A DNA stretch of 64,000 nt from Salinibacterium sp. M195 (GTDB taxonomy: Bacteria > Actinomycetota > Actinomycetes > Actinomycetales > Microbacteriaceae). The notes beneath the pieces were generated by a model, which made no database searches, was not told where the DNA came from, and worked only from the letters and a program-made list of their open reading frames with translations. Of the stretch, positions 34,302 to 41,966 are shown in pieces. A program made the translations under genes and the position numbers. The stretch is from the NCBI RefSeq assembly GCF_019443965.1, contig NZ_CP040814.1, forward strand, positions 248,001 through 312,000, written 5' to 3'. Position 1 is the first letter of the stretch. Each line of letters starts with the position of its first letter.

Positions 34302-34763
34302 CTAATGCGCTGCGTTGGACTGCGGAATTGACCAGTCGAGTGGCGGCACAAACGCGCCATGACCGTGGTCGACAATGCGGGCCCGCAATCGCTGGAATGC
34401 CTCTTCGAGAGCGGGAGTTCCCGGGTTGCGGTTTATGCCGGTATGGCTGTACTCGTAGACATTCCATGACGGCCAGACGTGAAGGTGGGCGTGCGGCACC
34501 CGATACCCCTCGAACATCAAGCCAACACGGTCGGCTGCCCACTCGTCGCGCTGGGCTAGCCCGATCAGGCGACCAACACGAAAAATATGCATGGCCAGAT
34601 CTTCATCGAGATCACTCCACCGGTCGACCTCGAGTCGAGGGATCACCAAGATGTGACCGGGGTTGCGTGGCTCGATGGTGAGGATGGCAAAGACACGATC
34701 ATCCGCCCACACGAAACGGCCTGGTGAGCGCCCGTTCAGTATCTCGGTGAAGATTGACGCCAT
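34302..34763 (-). CDS. HIT family nucleotide-binding protein
   Basis: 153 residues. The histidine triad is HAHLHVW near 110-116, with RNPGHILVIPRLEVDRWSDL upstream as in the family. HIT proteins hydrolyse or transfer nucleoside monophosphates from substrates such as adenosine phosphoramidates. Its ATG follows directly after the stop codon of the alpha/beta hydrolase gene. The lipoate ligase downstream releases AMP from lipoyl-AMP, but a functional link is only a guess. Confidence 0.85.
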   Translation of the reverse strand: MASIFTEILNGRSPGRFVWADDRVFAILTIEPRNPGHILVIPRLEVDRWSDLDEDLAMHIFRVGRLIGLAQRDEWAADRVGLMFEGYRVPHAHLHVWPSWNVYEYSHTGINRNPGTPALEEAFQRLRARIVDHGHGAFVPPLDWSIPQSNAAH

Positions 34764-35684
34764 TTATTTAGGCTCTGCAGCCTCGGGACGGGGGCCGTCA
34801 GGGTGAACGGGCTTGAGCCGCACATCGAGCCAGGCCACCAGATCAGCGATCACTTCATCTTTATTGGTCTCGTTGAAAATTTCGTGACGGGCGCCAGGGT
34901 AAACGATGGCTTCCATGTCCGTGAGTTTTGACCGCGTGGCGTAGTCGGCGGCGAGCCACTCGATGCTCGTCGTGCCACCAAGCGAATCTTCATCGCCAAT
35001 CATGATTAGCAGGGGGATGTCGCGCTTGATGTGTTTCGTGGGGCGACCGAGGAGGCGCATTCCGTCGATGGGGCCGAAGAGTTTGAGCGCATCCGCGTAG
35101 AAGGTCAGCGGGTCGCTCACGAAGTCTTCGGCGACCTGAGCGTCACGGCTCAGCCATTCGTAACCGGTGGTGCCGAGGTCTTTGTGCTGCGCATTGAGGT
35201 TGCCACTGTTCATGTGCGCAAAGGTGCGGTGAGCGGTTCCCGTCAGGATCGCGACCTCATATTCGTCGGCGTGCGCGTTGAGCACATCTTGCACCATGAG
35301 CGAGCCCCACGAGTGGCCTAGAAGGGCAACCGGGAGGTCGGGATGGTCGGTGCGAATAATGTGGGTGAGTTCACGGATGTTCTCGGTCGCCGCCCGCAGG
35401 CCGCCCTTGCCGAGCTTGCCGAGCTTGCCCAGTTTGCTGGCGTCGCCCGCGTTCTGGTCGAGACCGGTAGCGCCGTGGCCGCGGTGGTCATCGGCATAAA
35501 CCGTGTAGCCGGCGGCAGCGAGAGCCTGGGCAACATGCTCGTAGCGGCGGGCGTGATCGCCGAGCCCGTGAGTGAGCTGGAGCACTGCATGAGCGTGGGG
35601 TGATTCCCACACGTAGTAGTGAATCTTTACTCCGTGGGCATCCGTATAGGAGTGGTCAGTTCGTGGCACCGTGAACTTGGGCAT
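34764..35684 (-). CDS. Alpha/beta hydrolase, monoacylglycerol lipase-like
   Basis: 306 residues with AGGAGG before the ATG. VLQLTHGLGDHARRYEHVA and YADDHRGHGAT match monoacylglycerol lipase-type enzymes. The nucleophile elbow is GHSWGS, with acid and His later (GARHEIFNE). A KLG x3 repeat interrupts the region between the DHRGHG motif and the following helix. It is the first gene of the HIT/LplA/HmuUV operon. It probably hydrolyses a lipid or ester. Confidence 0.85.
   Translation of the reverse strand: MPKFTVPRTDHSYTDAHGVKIHYYVWESPHAHAVLQLTHGLGDHARRYEHVAQALAAAGYTVYADDHRGHGATGLDQNAGDASKLGKLGKLGKGGLRAATENIRELTHIIRTDHPDLPVALLGHSWGSLMVQDVLNAHADEYEVAILTGTAHRTFAHMNSGNLNAQHKDLGTTGYEWLSRDAQVAEDFVSDPLTFYADALKLFGPIDGMRLLGRPTKHIKRDIPLLIMIGDEDSLGGTTSIEWLAADYATRSKLTDMEAIVYPGARHEIFNETNKDEVIADLVAWLDVRLKPVHPDGPRPEAAEPK
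35409..35435 (-). repeat. In-frame 9-bp triplication encoding KLG-KLG-KLG
   Basis: Three 9-base units (two identical AAGCTCGGC and one AAACTGGGC on the coding strand) add a Lys-Leu-Gly tract to the alpha/beta hydrolase, followed by Lys-Gly-Gly. It looks like replication slippage within a surface loop. Confidence 0.65.
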
Positions 35685-35760
35685 TGATGGGCCTCCTTGC
35701 TGCTCCCAGTCTACGACGGAGCGCTCGTGCCGGAGGGGTGATTATTGGTTGCTCAGGAAT

Positions 35761-35794
35761 TTCGTTAGCAAGACTAATTTGATAGACTAACGAA
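35761..35794. promoter_or_regulatory. Candidate MarR operator and promoter
   Basis: TTCGTTAG (35761-35768) and CTAACGAA (35787-35794) form a perfect inverted repeat. Within it lies AGACTAA twice and TAGACT (35783-35788), a -10 box seven bases before the MarR ATG. The overlap of operator and -10 box fits autorepression. Confidence 0.55.
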
Positions 35795-35795
35795 T

Positions 35796-36212
35796 ATGCC
35801 AGACAAGCTAGACGACGAACTCCGAATCGCCCTGATGCGAATCGCTCGCCGCGTTCGGCAGCAGCGTCACGATGACACCGTCAGCGACAGCCAGCTCTCC
35901 GTTCTCTATGTGCTCAGCCAGCACGGTGGAAGCACCCTCGCCGCCCTCGCCGAGCACGAGCGCGTCACTCCCCCGTCGATGAACCGCACCGTGAATTGCC
36001 TCGTTGAGGAGGGTTTGATCACTCGGTCGAGCTCGCCAGATGACGGCCGCAAAGTGCTCATTGAAGTGACGGATGCCGGTACCGAGCTCGTGAACAAGAC
36101 CCGTCAGCGTCGCGCAGAGTGGTTCGCTGCAGAACTCTCGGGGCTCGACGCCGCAGAACACACCGCCCTACACGCCGCCATTCCCGTACTACTGAAGTTG
36201 GCCAATTCGTGA
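35796..36212 (+). CDS. MarR family transcriptional regulator
   Basis: 138 residues. Winged helix about 35-105, with STLAALAEHERVTPPSMNRTV and the wing RSSSPDDGRKVLIEVT. MarR dimers usually repress efflux genes and release DNA on binding small aromatics. It overlaps the downstream MFS gene (GTGA) and its promoter carries a symmetrical sequence at 35761-35794. Confidence 0.92.
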   Translation: MPDKLDDELRIALMRIARRVRQQRHDDTVSDSQLSVLYVLSQHGGSTLAALAEHERVTPPSMNRTVNCLVEEGLITRSSSPDDGRKVLIEVTDAGTELVNKTRQRRAEWFAAELSGLDAAEHTALHAAIPVLLKLANS

Positions 36213-37546
36213 GCGCAATGTTCCGCTCGCTTCGCATCTTCAACTATCGGCTCTGGATCATCGGAGCCATCGTCTCCAACACCGGCGCGTGGATGCAACG
36301 CACCGCTCAAGACTGGATCGTTCTCACCGATCTGACCGATCATGATGCCGCAGCTCTCGGCTTCACCATGGCGCTGCAGTTCGGCCCCATGCTGATTCTG
36401 ATGCCCCTCACCGGAATCATCGCTGACCGCTTTGATCGCCGCACCGTACTGTTGTGGACCCAGTTCAGCCAGTTCGCTCTCGCCCTTGGGCTGGGCATTC
36501 TCGTGATCTCGGGTCACGTGCAGTTGTGGCAGGTATACGTGTTTGCGCTCCTGCTGGGAGTGGCAACCGCAATCGATGCCCCCGCCCGTCAAGCGTTCGT
36601 CTCTGAGCTCGTGAGTGACAAAGACCTGCCAAACGCGGTAGCGCTCAACTCAATGTCGTTCCAGACTGCGCGCCTCATCGGGCCTGCCGTTGCTGGAGTG
36701 CTCGTTGCCGCCATTGGTGCCGGACCGGTGTTCATCGTGAACGCGGCATCCTTCGTCGGCGTGCTCGCGTCCCTCTGGTTTATCCGGCGCAACCAACTAG
36801 TTTCGGTCGTGAAACTCGGGCGAGCGAAGGGGCAAATTCGGGATGGCCTGCGCTATGTGCGCGGCCGGCCAGACATCCTGATTGTGCTCGTTATGGTGTT
36901 TCTTGTCGGAACCTTCGGCTTCAATTTTCCCGTCTTCATCGCCACCATGGCCACTACAGAATTTGGCAAGGGCGCCGCCGAGTTTGGTCTGCTGTCGTCA
37001 ATGATGGCGGTTGGCGCGGTCGTCGGATCGCTCCTAGCCGCCCGGCGTGAACGGGCCAGGCTCGGCGTCGTTATCGTCGGTGCCGCCTTCTTTGGCTTCG
37101 CCTGCCTGCTCGCCGCCCTCGCCCCCAGCTACTGGACCTTCGGTGCCGCGCTGACCATCATCGGCGTTTTCTCGCTCACCATGATGACGACCGCCAACGC
37201 CTACGTGCAGACCTCAACAACACCGATCATGCGCGGCCGCGTCATGGCGCTCTACCTGGCGATTTTCGCAGGCGGCACCCCCATCGGCGCGCCCATCGTT
37301 GGCTGGGCTGCCAACGAACTCGGACCCCGCTGGGCGCTCGGCATCGGCGCACTTTCCGGGTTGCTTGCCGCCGCCGCCGCCATCGTGTGGCTCGTTTACA
37401 GTCGCGGGATGCGCGTGGGTCGCGTGCCCGAAAGCCGCTTCCGTCTTCGCTTGCGCTTTCCACCCGAGCCAACGCCCGACGAAGCCATCGAGCTCGCCAC
37501 TCAAGAGATCGCGATCGTCGAAACCACCACTCGTCGCACGAGTTAA
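36209..37546 (+). CDS. MFS transporter (MFS_3/EntS-like efflux)
   Basis: About 445 residues from GTG 36209, which overlaps the MarR stop; ATG 36218 is an alternative. Twelve membrane spans are expected. SNTGAWMQRTAQDWIVL, DRFDRRTVLL and PARQAFVSELVSDKDLPNAV are typical of the MFS_3 group of efflux proteins. The MarR partner suggests it exports a compound that the regulator senses. Confidence 0.9.
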   Translation: MSAMFRSLRIFNYRLWIIGAIVSNTGAWMQRTAQDWIVLTDLTDHDAAALGFTMALQFGPMLILMPLTGIIADRFDRRTVLLWTQFSQFALALGLGILVISGHVQLWQVYVFALLLGVATAIDAPARQAFVSELVSDKDLPNAVALNSMSFQTARLIGPAVAGVLVAAIGAGPVFIVNAASFVGVLASLWFIRRNQLVSVVKLGRAKGQIRDGLRYVRGRPDILIVLVMVFLVGTFGFNFPVFIATMATTEFGKGAAEFGLLSSMMAVGAVVGSLLAARRERARLGVVIVGAAFFGFACLLAALAPSYWTFGAALTIIGVFSLTMMTTANAYVQTSTTPIMRGRVMALYLAIFAGGTPIGAPIVGWAANELGPRWALGIGALSGLLAAAAAIVWLVYSRGMRVGRVPESRFRLRLRFPPEPTPDEAIELATQEIAIVETTTRRTS

Positions 37547-37550
37547 CTGC

Positions 37551-37587
37551 AGTGTGGGGCGGATGCTCTCAGCATCCGCCCCACACT
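37551..37587. terminator. Bidirectional terminator, perfect 17-bp stem
   Basis: AGTGTGGGGCGGATGCT (37551-37567) is exactly complementary to 37571-37587 with a CTC loop. It lies between the convergent MFS gene and the transglutaminase operon and can serve both. Confidence 0.85.
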
Positions 37588-37620
37588 CACGCAATTGTTA
37601 GACCGCAGTGGACCCTCGAG

Positions 37621-38469
37621 CTAAGCCTCGCGGGTGATCTCCACGCTCACGAACAGCTTTGAGCCGAACGGCCCCGCATACACACCGCGCAACGGCGGCA
37701 CATCGTTGTAGTCGCGACCGCGACCCACGAGCACGTGGCGGTCACCAATGTCGATCAGGTTCGTGGGGTCATAGCCACGCCACTGCCCGTTGCAGAACCA
37801 TTCGATCCACGCGTGAGACTCGCCGACAACGGTTTCGCCAATCGCTGCATCCGGTTTCGGATGCAGGTAGCCAGACACGTAGCGGGCGGGAATGCCGACC
37901 GATCGCAACGCGCCAAGCGCGAGGTGCGCGATGTCTTGGCAGACACCCTTGCCACCCGTCCACGCTTCCGCAGCGGTCGTCGCCACCCCCGTGACGCCAC
38001 TCATGTACTGGATCGCGTTACCGATCGCCATCGAAATCTGCAGTGCGCTCTCACACGCATCATCTGACTGTGAAGCAATCTCTTTCGCGAGCGCCACCAC
38101 CTCAGCGGGAGGCGCAGTACGACGGGTCTGGCTCAGATTCTCGACAGCATCCATCGATAGCTCAGCTGCGGCCGCGAGATCAGCCCAGCTCATGCACTCT
38201 GAAACATGTTCGCGGTCATGGACCTCAACGAGGCTTGTCGCGGTCAGCGACAACTCCTTGTGCCCAGTGAGCACCTCAAAGGATGCGACCCGCGAACCCC
38301 AATAGTCGACATAGTTGCTCTGACTTGAGAGCGGCAGAATATCCAGATTAGCGAACAGCACAAGCTGACCCTCAACGCTGGCAGGCAACATCCGCGCCTC
38401 GTTATACGACGCTGTTACTTCTCCGCCGTAGCTAAAGCCCGTGGAGTGTCTGATTCTCAAGCGCTTCAT
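37621..38469 (-). CDS. Transglutaminase-like cysteine protease family protein
   Basis: About 282 residues from ATG 38469, which overlaps the alpha-E stop (ATGA) and has AGGAGA upstream. A bacterial transglutaminase N-terminal beta region (RIRHSTGFSYGGEVTASYNE) precedes the catalytic domain: Cys in GGKGVCQDIAHLAL, His in GESHAWIEW and Asp in GYDPTN. With the alpha-E and ATP-grasp genes it forms a conserved trio in many bacteria that is predicted to make and cleave amide or peptide tags. No member has a settled biochemical role that I know of. Confidence 0.88.
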   Translation of the reverse strand: MKRLRIRHSTGFSYGGEVTASYNEARMLPASVEGQLVLFANLDILPLSSQSNYVDYWGSRVASFEVLTGHKELSLTATSLVEVHDREHVSECMSWADLAAAAELSMDAVENLSQTRRTAPPAEVVALAKEIASQSDDACESALQISMAIGNAIQYMSGVTGVATTAAEAWTGGKGVCQDIAHLALGALRSVGIPARYVSGYLHPKPDAAIGETVVGESHAWIEWFCNGQWRGYDPTNLIDIGDRHVLVGRGRDYNDVPPLRGVYAGPFGSKLFVSVEITREA

Positions 38470-39398
38470 GAGATCTCTCCTACCCACTCGGGGGCTGCGT
38501 TTGTCGGGAAGTATCGTTGACGCACCGCCTCAGAGGCGGCACTGGTTGCGGCCTGCACGCGATCCATGTGAAGCGGCAGATCATCGAGAATCTCGGCGAT
38601 CGGCCGGTACTCAAGCTCGCTGCGCATCTTGCCAAGCAGTCGCTGGGCGTCGTCAGCAACACCCACACGGTTAGTGCGGCGAGGCTCAAGTTCGCGCATG
38701 CAATCCTCTGCCCGCGAAACGGAGAACAGGATGCTGCGCGGGAACAAGCGGTCCAGCAAGAGGAACTCTGCCGCATTGCTCGCACTCGGCATGCCACGGT
38801 AAGTACGCAAGTACGGTTCGTAGGCGCCACAGGAGCGAAGAATCGTGGTCCACGATGGACCGCTTGCTTCGGTGAGGCTGCGAGTCGCCAACAGTCGGGC
38901 AGTCATATCCGCACGCTCGAGGCTGCGACCAAGAGTGAAGAACTGCCACGCCTCGTCGCGACTTGTCGCCGACTCGATGATGCCAACAGCGAGGGCGCTG
39001 CGCTCGCGAACCCAGTTGAAGAAGTCGCTCACTTTGTCTTCAGAAATGCGACGAGGCATCCGGGCGCGGGTCGTGTTGAGACACTCCCACAGTTCCGTCG
39101 ACACAATCTCGCGAGCACGACGCGCATTTTCGCGGGCAGCGCCCAGCGAGTAAGCGATCGAGGCTGGCTCGGTTCGGTCAACGGCAAGAATCGACAACAC
39201 ATCGCCACGGGTGAGCACGGTGTCTGTTGGCGCTTCGCTTCCCATGACGCTCAAGAGCGCACGGCAGGCATCGTCTTCTTCGATCCACGGATCTTCAAGT
39301 AGCAGCTGGAGATGAACGTCGAGGATGCGGGCGGTTCCGTCTGCACGCTCAATGTAGCGCCCGATCCAGAACAGTGACTCTGCGATGCGGCTCAGCAT
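38466..39398 (-). CDS. Alpha-E domain protein
   Basis: 310 residues, almost all helical. It begins MLSRIAESLFWIGRYIERAD, the diagnostic start of the family, and contains EARREI-like helical repeats (GAARENARRAREIVSTELWE) and LGRSLERADMTARLL. It always accompanies circularly permuted ATP-grasp proteins. Here its start overlaps the ATP-grasp gene by seven bases and its end overlaps the transglutaminase start. The role is unknown and may be substrate or scaffold for the ligase. Confidence 0.88.
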   Translation of the reverse strand: MLSRIAESLFWIGRYIERADGTARILDVHLQLLLEDPWIEEDDACRALLSVMGSEAPTDTVLTRGDVLSILAVDRTEPASIAYSLGAARENARRAREIVSTELWECLNTTRARMPRRISEDKVSDFFNWVRERSALAVGIIESATSRDEAWQFFTLGRSLERADMTARLLATRSLTEASGPSWTTILRSCGAYEPYLRTYRGMPSASNAAEFLLLDRLFPRSILFSVSRAEDCMRELEPRRTNRVGVADDAQRLLGKMRSELEYRPIAEILDDLPLHMDRVQAATSAASEAVRQRYFPTNAAPEWVGEIS

Positions 39399-41059
39399 GA
39401 TTGACCTCCCTCGATGTCGTCACTCTGCTGTTGCTGCTCTTCTTGACGCTGGCGATGAGTGAGGCTGTGGCTGCTGTCGTGATCCTCAGCATGATCATCG
39501 TGGATGCCCGCTTCAAGCAGCATCTCCGGGGTGATCACCGTAATCGCTTCAGTATCGGCTTGCCGTTCGACAAGACCCTGAACGCTGCTTGCGGACTCTT
39601 CGATCTTCTCGCGGCCCACAACCCAGGTGTCTTTCGAACCGCCACCCTGCGAGCTGTTGACCACCAGCTGGCCCTCGGGCAACGCAACGCGAGTGAGACC
39701 GCCCGGGAGCACCCACACATCGTTTCCGTCGTTGACGGCGAACGGGCGGAGGTCAGCGTGGCGCGGGCGCATGCCGTCATCAACCACGGTGGGAATCGTC
39801 GACAGCTGCACCACCGGCTGAGCGATCCAGCCTCGAGGGTCTTTGAGGAGCTGCTTCTTGAGCGTCTCCAATTCGTCTTTGGATGCCGCTGGGCCGATGA
39901 CGAGTCCCTTACCGCCGGATCCGTCAACAGGTTTGATCACGAGCTCATCGAGGCGGTCAAGTACTTCTTCGAGCGCGCCCGGATCTTCGAGTCGCCACGT
40001 ATCGACGTTCGGCAGAATCGGCTTCTCTCCGAGGTAGTACTCGGTGAGGTCGGGCAGATAGGTGTAAACGAGTTTGTCGTCAGCGACACCGTTTCCGACC
40101 GCGTTGGCGATCGTGACGTTGCCGAGGCGAGCCGCGAGCATCATGCCTGGGCTGCCCAACATCGAGTCGGCGCGGAACTGCAGCGGGTCGAGGAACTCGT
40201 CGTCGACTCGGCGATAGATCACGTCGACGCGGGTGGGACCAGCGGTGGTCCGCATCCAGACGCGACCACCGGAACAGAAGAGGTCGCGACCTTCCACAAG
40301 CTCGACGCCCATGAGGCGCGCGAGTAGCGTGTGCTCGAAGTACGCGGAGTTGTAGACACCCGGCGTGAGAACAACAACCGTTGGTTCGTCGATTCCGCTC
40401 GGCGCGCTCGCCCGCAGAGCCTGCAACAGTTTGTGCGGGTAGTCGCCAACGGGGCGAACGCGCATGGAAACGAACAGTTCTGGCAGGGTCTGGGCCATCA
40501 CTCGACGGTTCGAGATCACGTAGCTGACACCGCTGGGAACGCGAACGTTGTCTTCAAGCACGCGCCAAGCACCGACCTCATCGCGGATAAGGTCGATTCC
40601 GCTGACCTGAATGCGCACGCCGTTGGCCGGCTCGATGCCCGCCGCCTGACGATGAAAGTGGCTTGACGAGGTAATCATCCGAGCAGGAATCACACCGTCT
40701 TTGATGGCGTTCTGCGGCCCATAGATGTCCGCGAGAAAAGCTTCGAGCGCACGCACTCGCTGCTTGACTCCCGTCTCGACCTGTTTCCACTCCGAAAGGT
40801 CAATAACTCGAGGAACGGGATCAAGAGGGAAGGGTCTCTCTTCGCCAGCGAAGTCGAAGGTTACGCCTTGGGCAAGGTAGCTGTCGGCGAGTGCTTCAGT
40901 ACGTCCGCGCAGCTCTTCCTGCGTCATTTGCGCCAGCGCGTCATGTATCTCGCGGTAGGGGCGACGTATCTCGCTATCGGCAGAGAACATCTCATCCCAC
41001 GCGGCTGGTCCGGTGCGTTTGGAGGCGCTTGATGTGTATCCGTCAAACAAATCTGCCAT
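39392..41059 (-). CDS. Circularly permuted ATP-grasp type 2 protein
   Basis: 555 residues. WKQVETGVKQRVRALEAFLAD, FHRQAAGIEPANGVRIQVSG, DLIRDEVGAWRVLEDNVRVP and KPVDGSGGKGLVIGPAASK (ATP-binding loop) are family hallmarks. ATP-grasp enzymes form amide bonds through an acyl phosphate. The last 60 residues are rich in His, Asp and Gln and lie outside the domain. It is the first gene of the trio with alpha-E and transglutaminase. TAGTGT six bases before the ATG indicates a leaderless mRNA. Confidence 0.88.
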   Translation of the reverse strand: MADLFDGYTSSASKRTGPAAWDEMFSADSEIRRPYREIHDALAQMTQEELRGRTEALADSYLAQGVTFDFAGEERPFPLDPVPRVIDLSEWKQVETGVKQRVRALEAFLADIYGPQNAIKDGVIPARMITSSSHFHRQAAGIEPANGVRIQVSGIDLIRDEVGAWRVLEDNVRVPSGVSYVISNRRVMAQTLPELFVSMRVRPVGDYPHKLLQALRASAPSGIDEPTVVVLTPGVYNSAYFEHTLLARLMGVELVEGRDLFCSGGRVWMRTTAGPTRVDVIYRRVDDEFLDPLQFRADSMLGSPGMMLAARLGNVTIANAVGNGVADDKLVYTYLPDLTEYYLGEKPILPNVDTWRLEDPGALEEVLDRLDELVIKPVDGSGGKGLVIGPAASKDELETLKKQLLKDPRGWIAQPVVQLSTIPTVVDDGMRPRHADLRPFAVNDGNDVWVLPGGLTRVALPEGQLVVNSSQGGGSKDTWVVGREKIEESASSVQGLVERQADTEAITVITPEMLLEAGIHDDHAEDHDSSHSLTHRQRQEEQQQQSDDIEGGQSC

Positions 41060-41065
41060 GTACAG

Positions 41066-41071
41066 ACACTA
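41066..41071 (-). promoter_or_regulatory. -10 box of the ATP-grasp operon (TAGTGT)
   Basis: Minus-strand TAGTGT six bases before ATG 41059. Confidence 0.5.
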
Positions 41072-41132
41072 TGCCGATTGACCAATTTTCGCTGCAAAGT
41101 GCGTTGATTCCGCCAGATCGACGCACACAATT

Positions 41133-41138
41133 TACAGT
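41133..41138 (+). promoter_or_regulatory. -10 box of the esterase gene (TACAGT)
   Basis: TACAGT, six bases, then ATG 41145. No ribosome binding site. Confidence 0.45.
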
Positions 41139-41144
41139 TAAGTA

Positions 41145-41789
41145 ATGGATCAAACCCTCCCCACAATTCTTGTTCTCCCCGGCGGAGGGTATTCACGGCT
41201 TGCACCCCACGAAGGCGAGCCGATTGCTGCCTGGCTGCGAACTCTCGGCTGGAATTCTCGCGTCGTTGAATACCCTGTCGCCACGAAACATCCGACCCCA
41301 TTGCTGGCAATTCAGTCTGAAATTGCAAAGGAACGTGCGCTAGGGGCACCTCTCGTCGGTGTTTTGGGCTTCTCAGCTGGCGGCCACTTGGCCGGCCACG
41401 CTGCCGTCGCCCCCATCGCGAAGCCCGAAGAGCGGCCCGATTTTGCGGTGCTCGGCTACCCCGTTGTGAGCATGACGAGCCCGACCCACGAAGGGTCTCG
41501 TGAAAACCTGATCGGGTTGGATGCCAACCAGTTGCTCCGTGAAGACACGTCAATTGACCTGCTGGTGACGCCAGCCACGCCGCCGATGTTCATCTGGCAC
41601 ACGGCTGCTGACGAGCCCGTTCCGGTTGACGAGCACTCGTACCCCCTTGCTGCAGCGTTGGCTGCTGCTGGCGTGCGCCACGAACTTCACGTCTTTGCTG
41701 ATGGCAAGCACGGCCTCGGTCTTGCTGAGGGAACTCCCGCTGAGGCGTGGCAGTCGCTGTGCGAGATTTGGTTGAGTTCGATGCGCTAA
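41145..41789 (+). CDS. Alpha/beta hydrolase, acetyl-esterase (BD-FAE) type
   Basis: 214 residues. Oxyanion motif LVLPGGGYSRLAPHEGEP near the start, nucleophile elbow GFSAGGHLAGH, later FIWHTAADEPVPVDEHSYPLA and the His in DGKHGLGLA. This matches acetyl-xylan-esterase-like serine hydrolases, cytoplasmic since no signal peptide is seen. Physiological ester unknown. It is a single gene divergent from the ATP-grasp operon. Confidence 0.85.
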   Translation: MDQTLPTILVLPGGGYSRLAPHEGEPIAAWLRTLGWNSRVVEYPVATKHPTPLLAIQSEIAKERALGAPLVGVLGFSAGGHLAGHAAVAPIAKPEERPDFAVLGYPVVSMTSPTHEGSRENLIGLDANQLLREDTSIDLLVTPATPPMFIWHTAADEPVPVDEHSYPLAAALAAAGVRHELHVFADGKHGLGLAEGTPAEAWQSLCEIWLSSMR

Positions 41790-41966
41790 AACGGCGCTAC
41801 GGATGCCCAGCAACGGTCAATTGCGGCGGTAGGCAACGGGCATTCCGGTAGACTGGGGTCACCGTTGCCGACCGAATAGCCCACTTCGAACAACGGGCTA
41901 CCAAAATTACTGGAGCAAGATCCTGAGCAAGCTCGGCCGCTGCCACAACCTGCCCCGGGAACACTA

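Noticed and set aside
41790..41966. Riboswitch or Na+-responsive leader before the Mrp operon
   Set aside because: The 177-base interval shows no recognisable riboswitch fold or conserved motif; only a possible TAGACT -10 box is seen.
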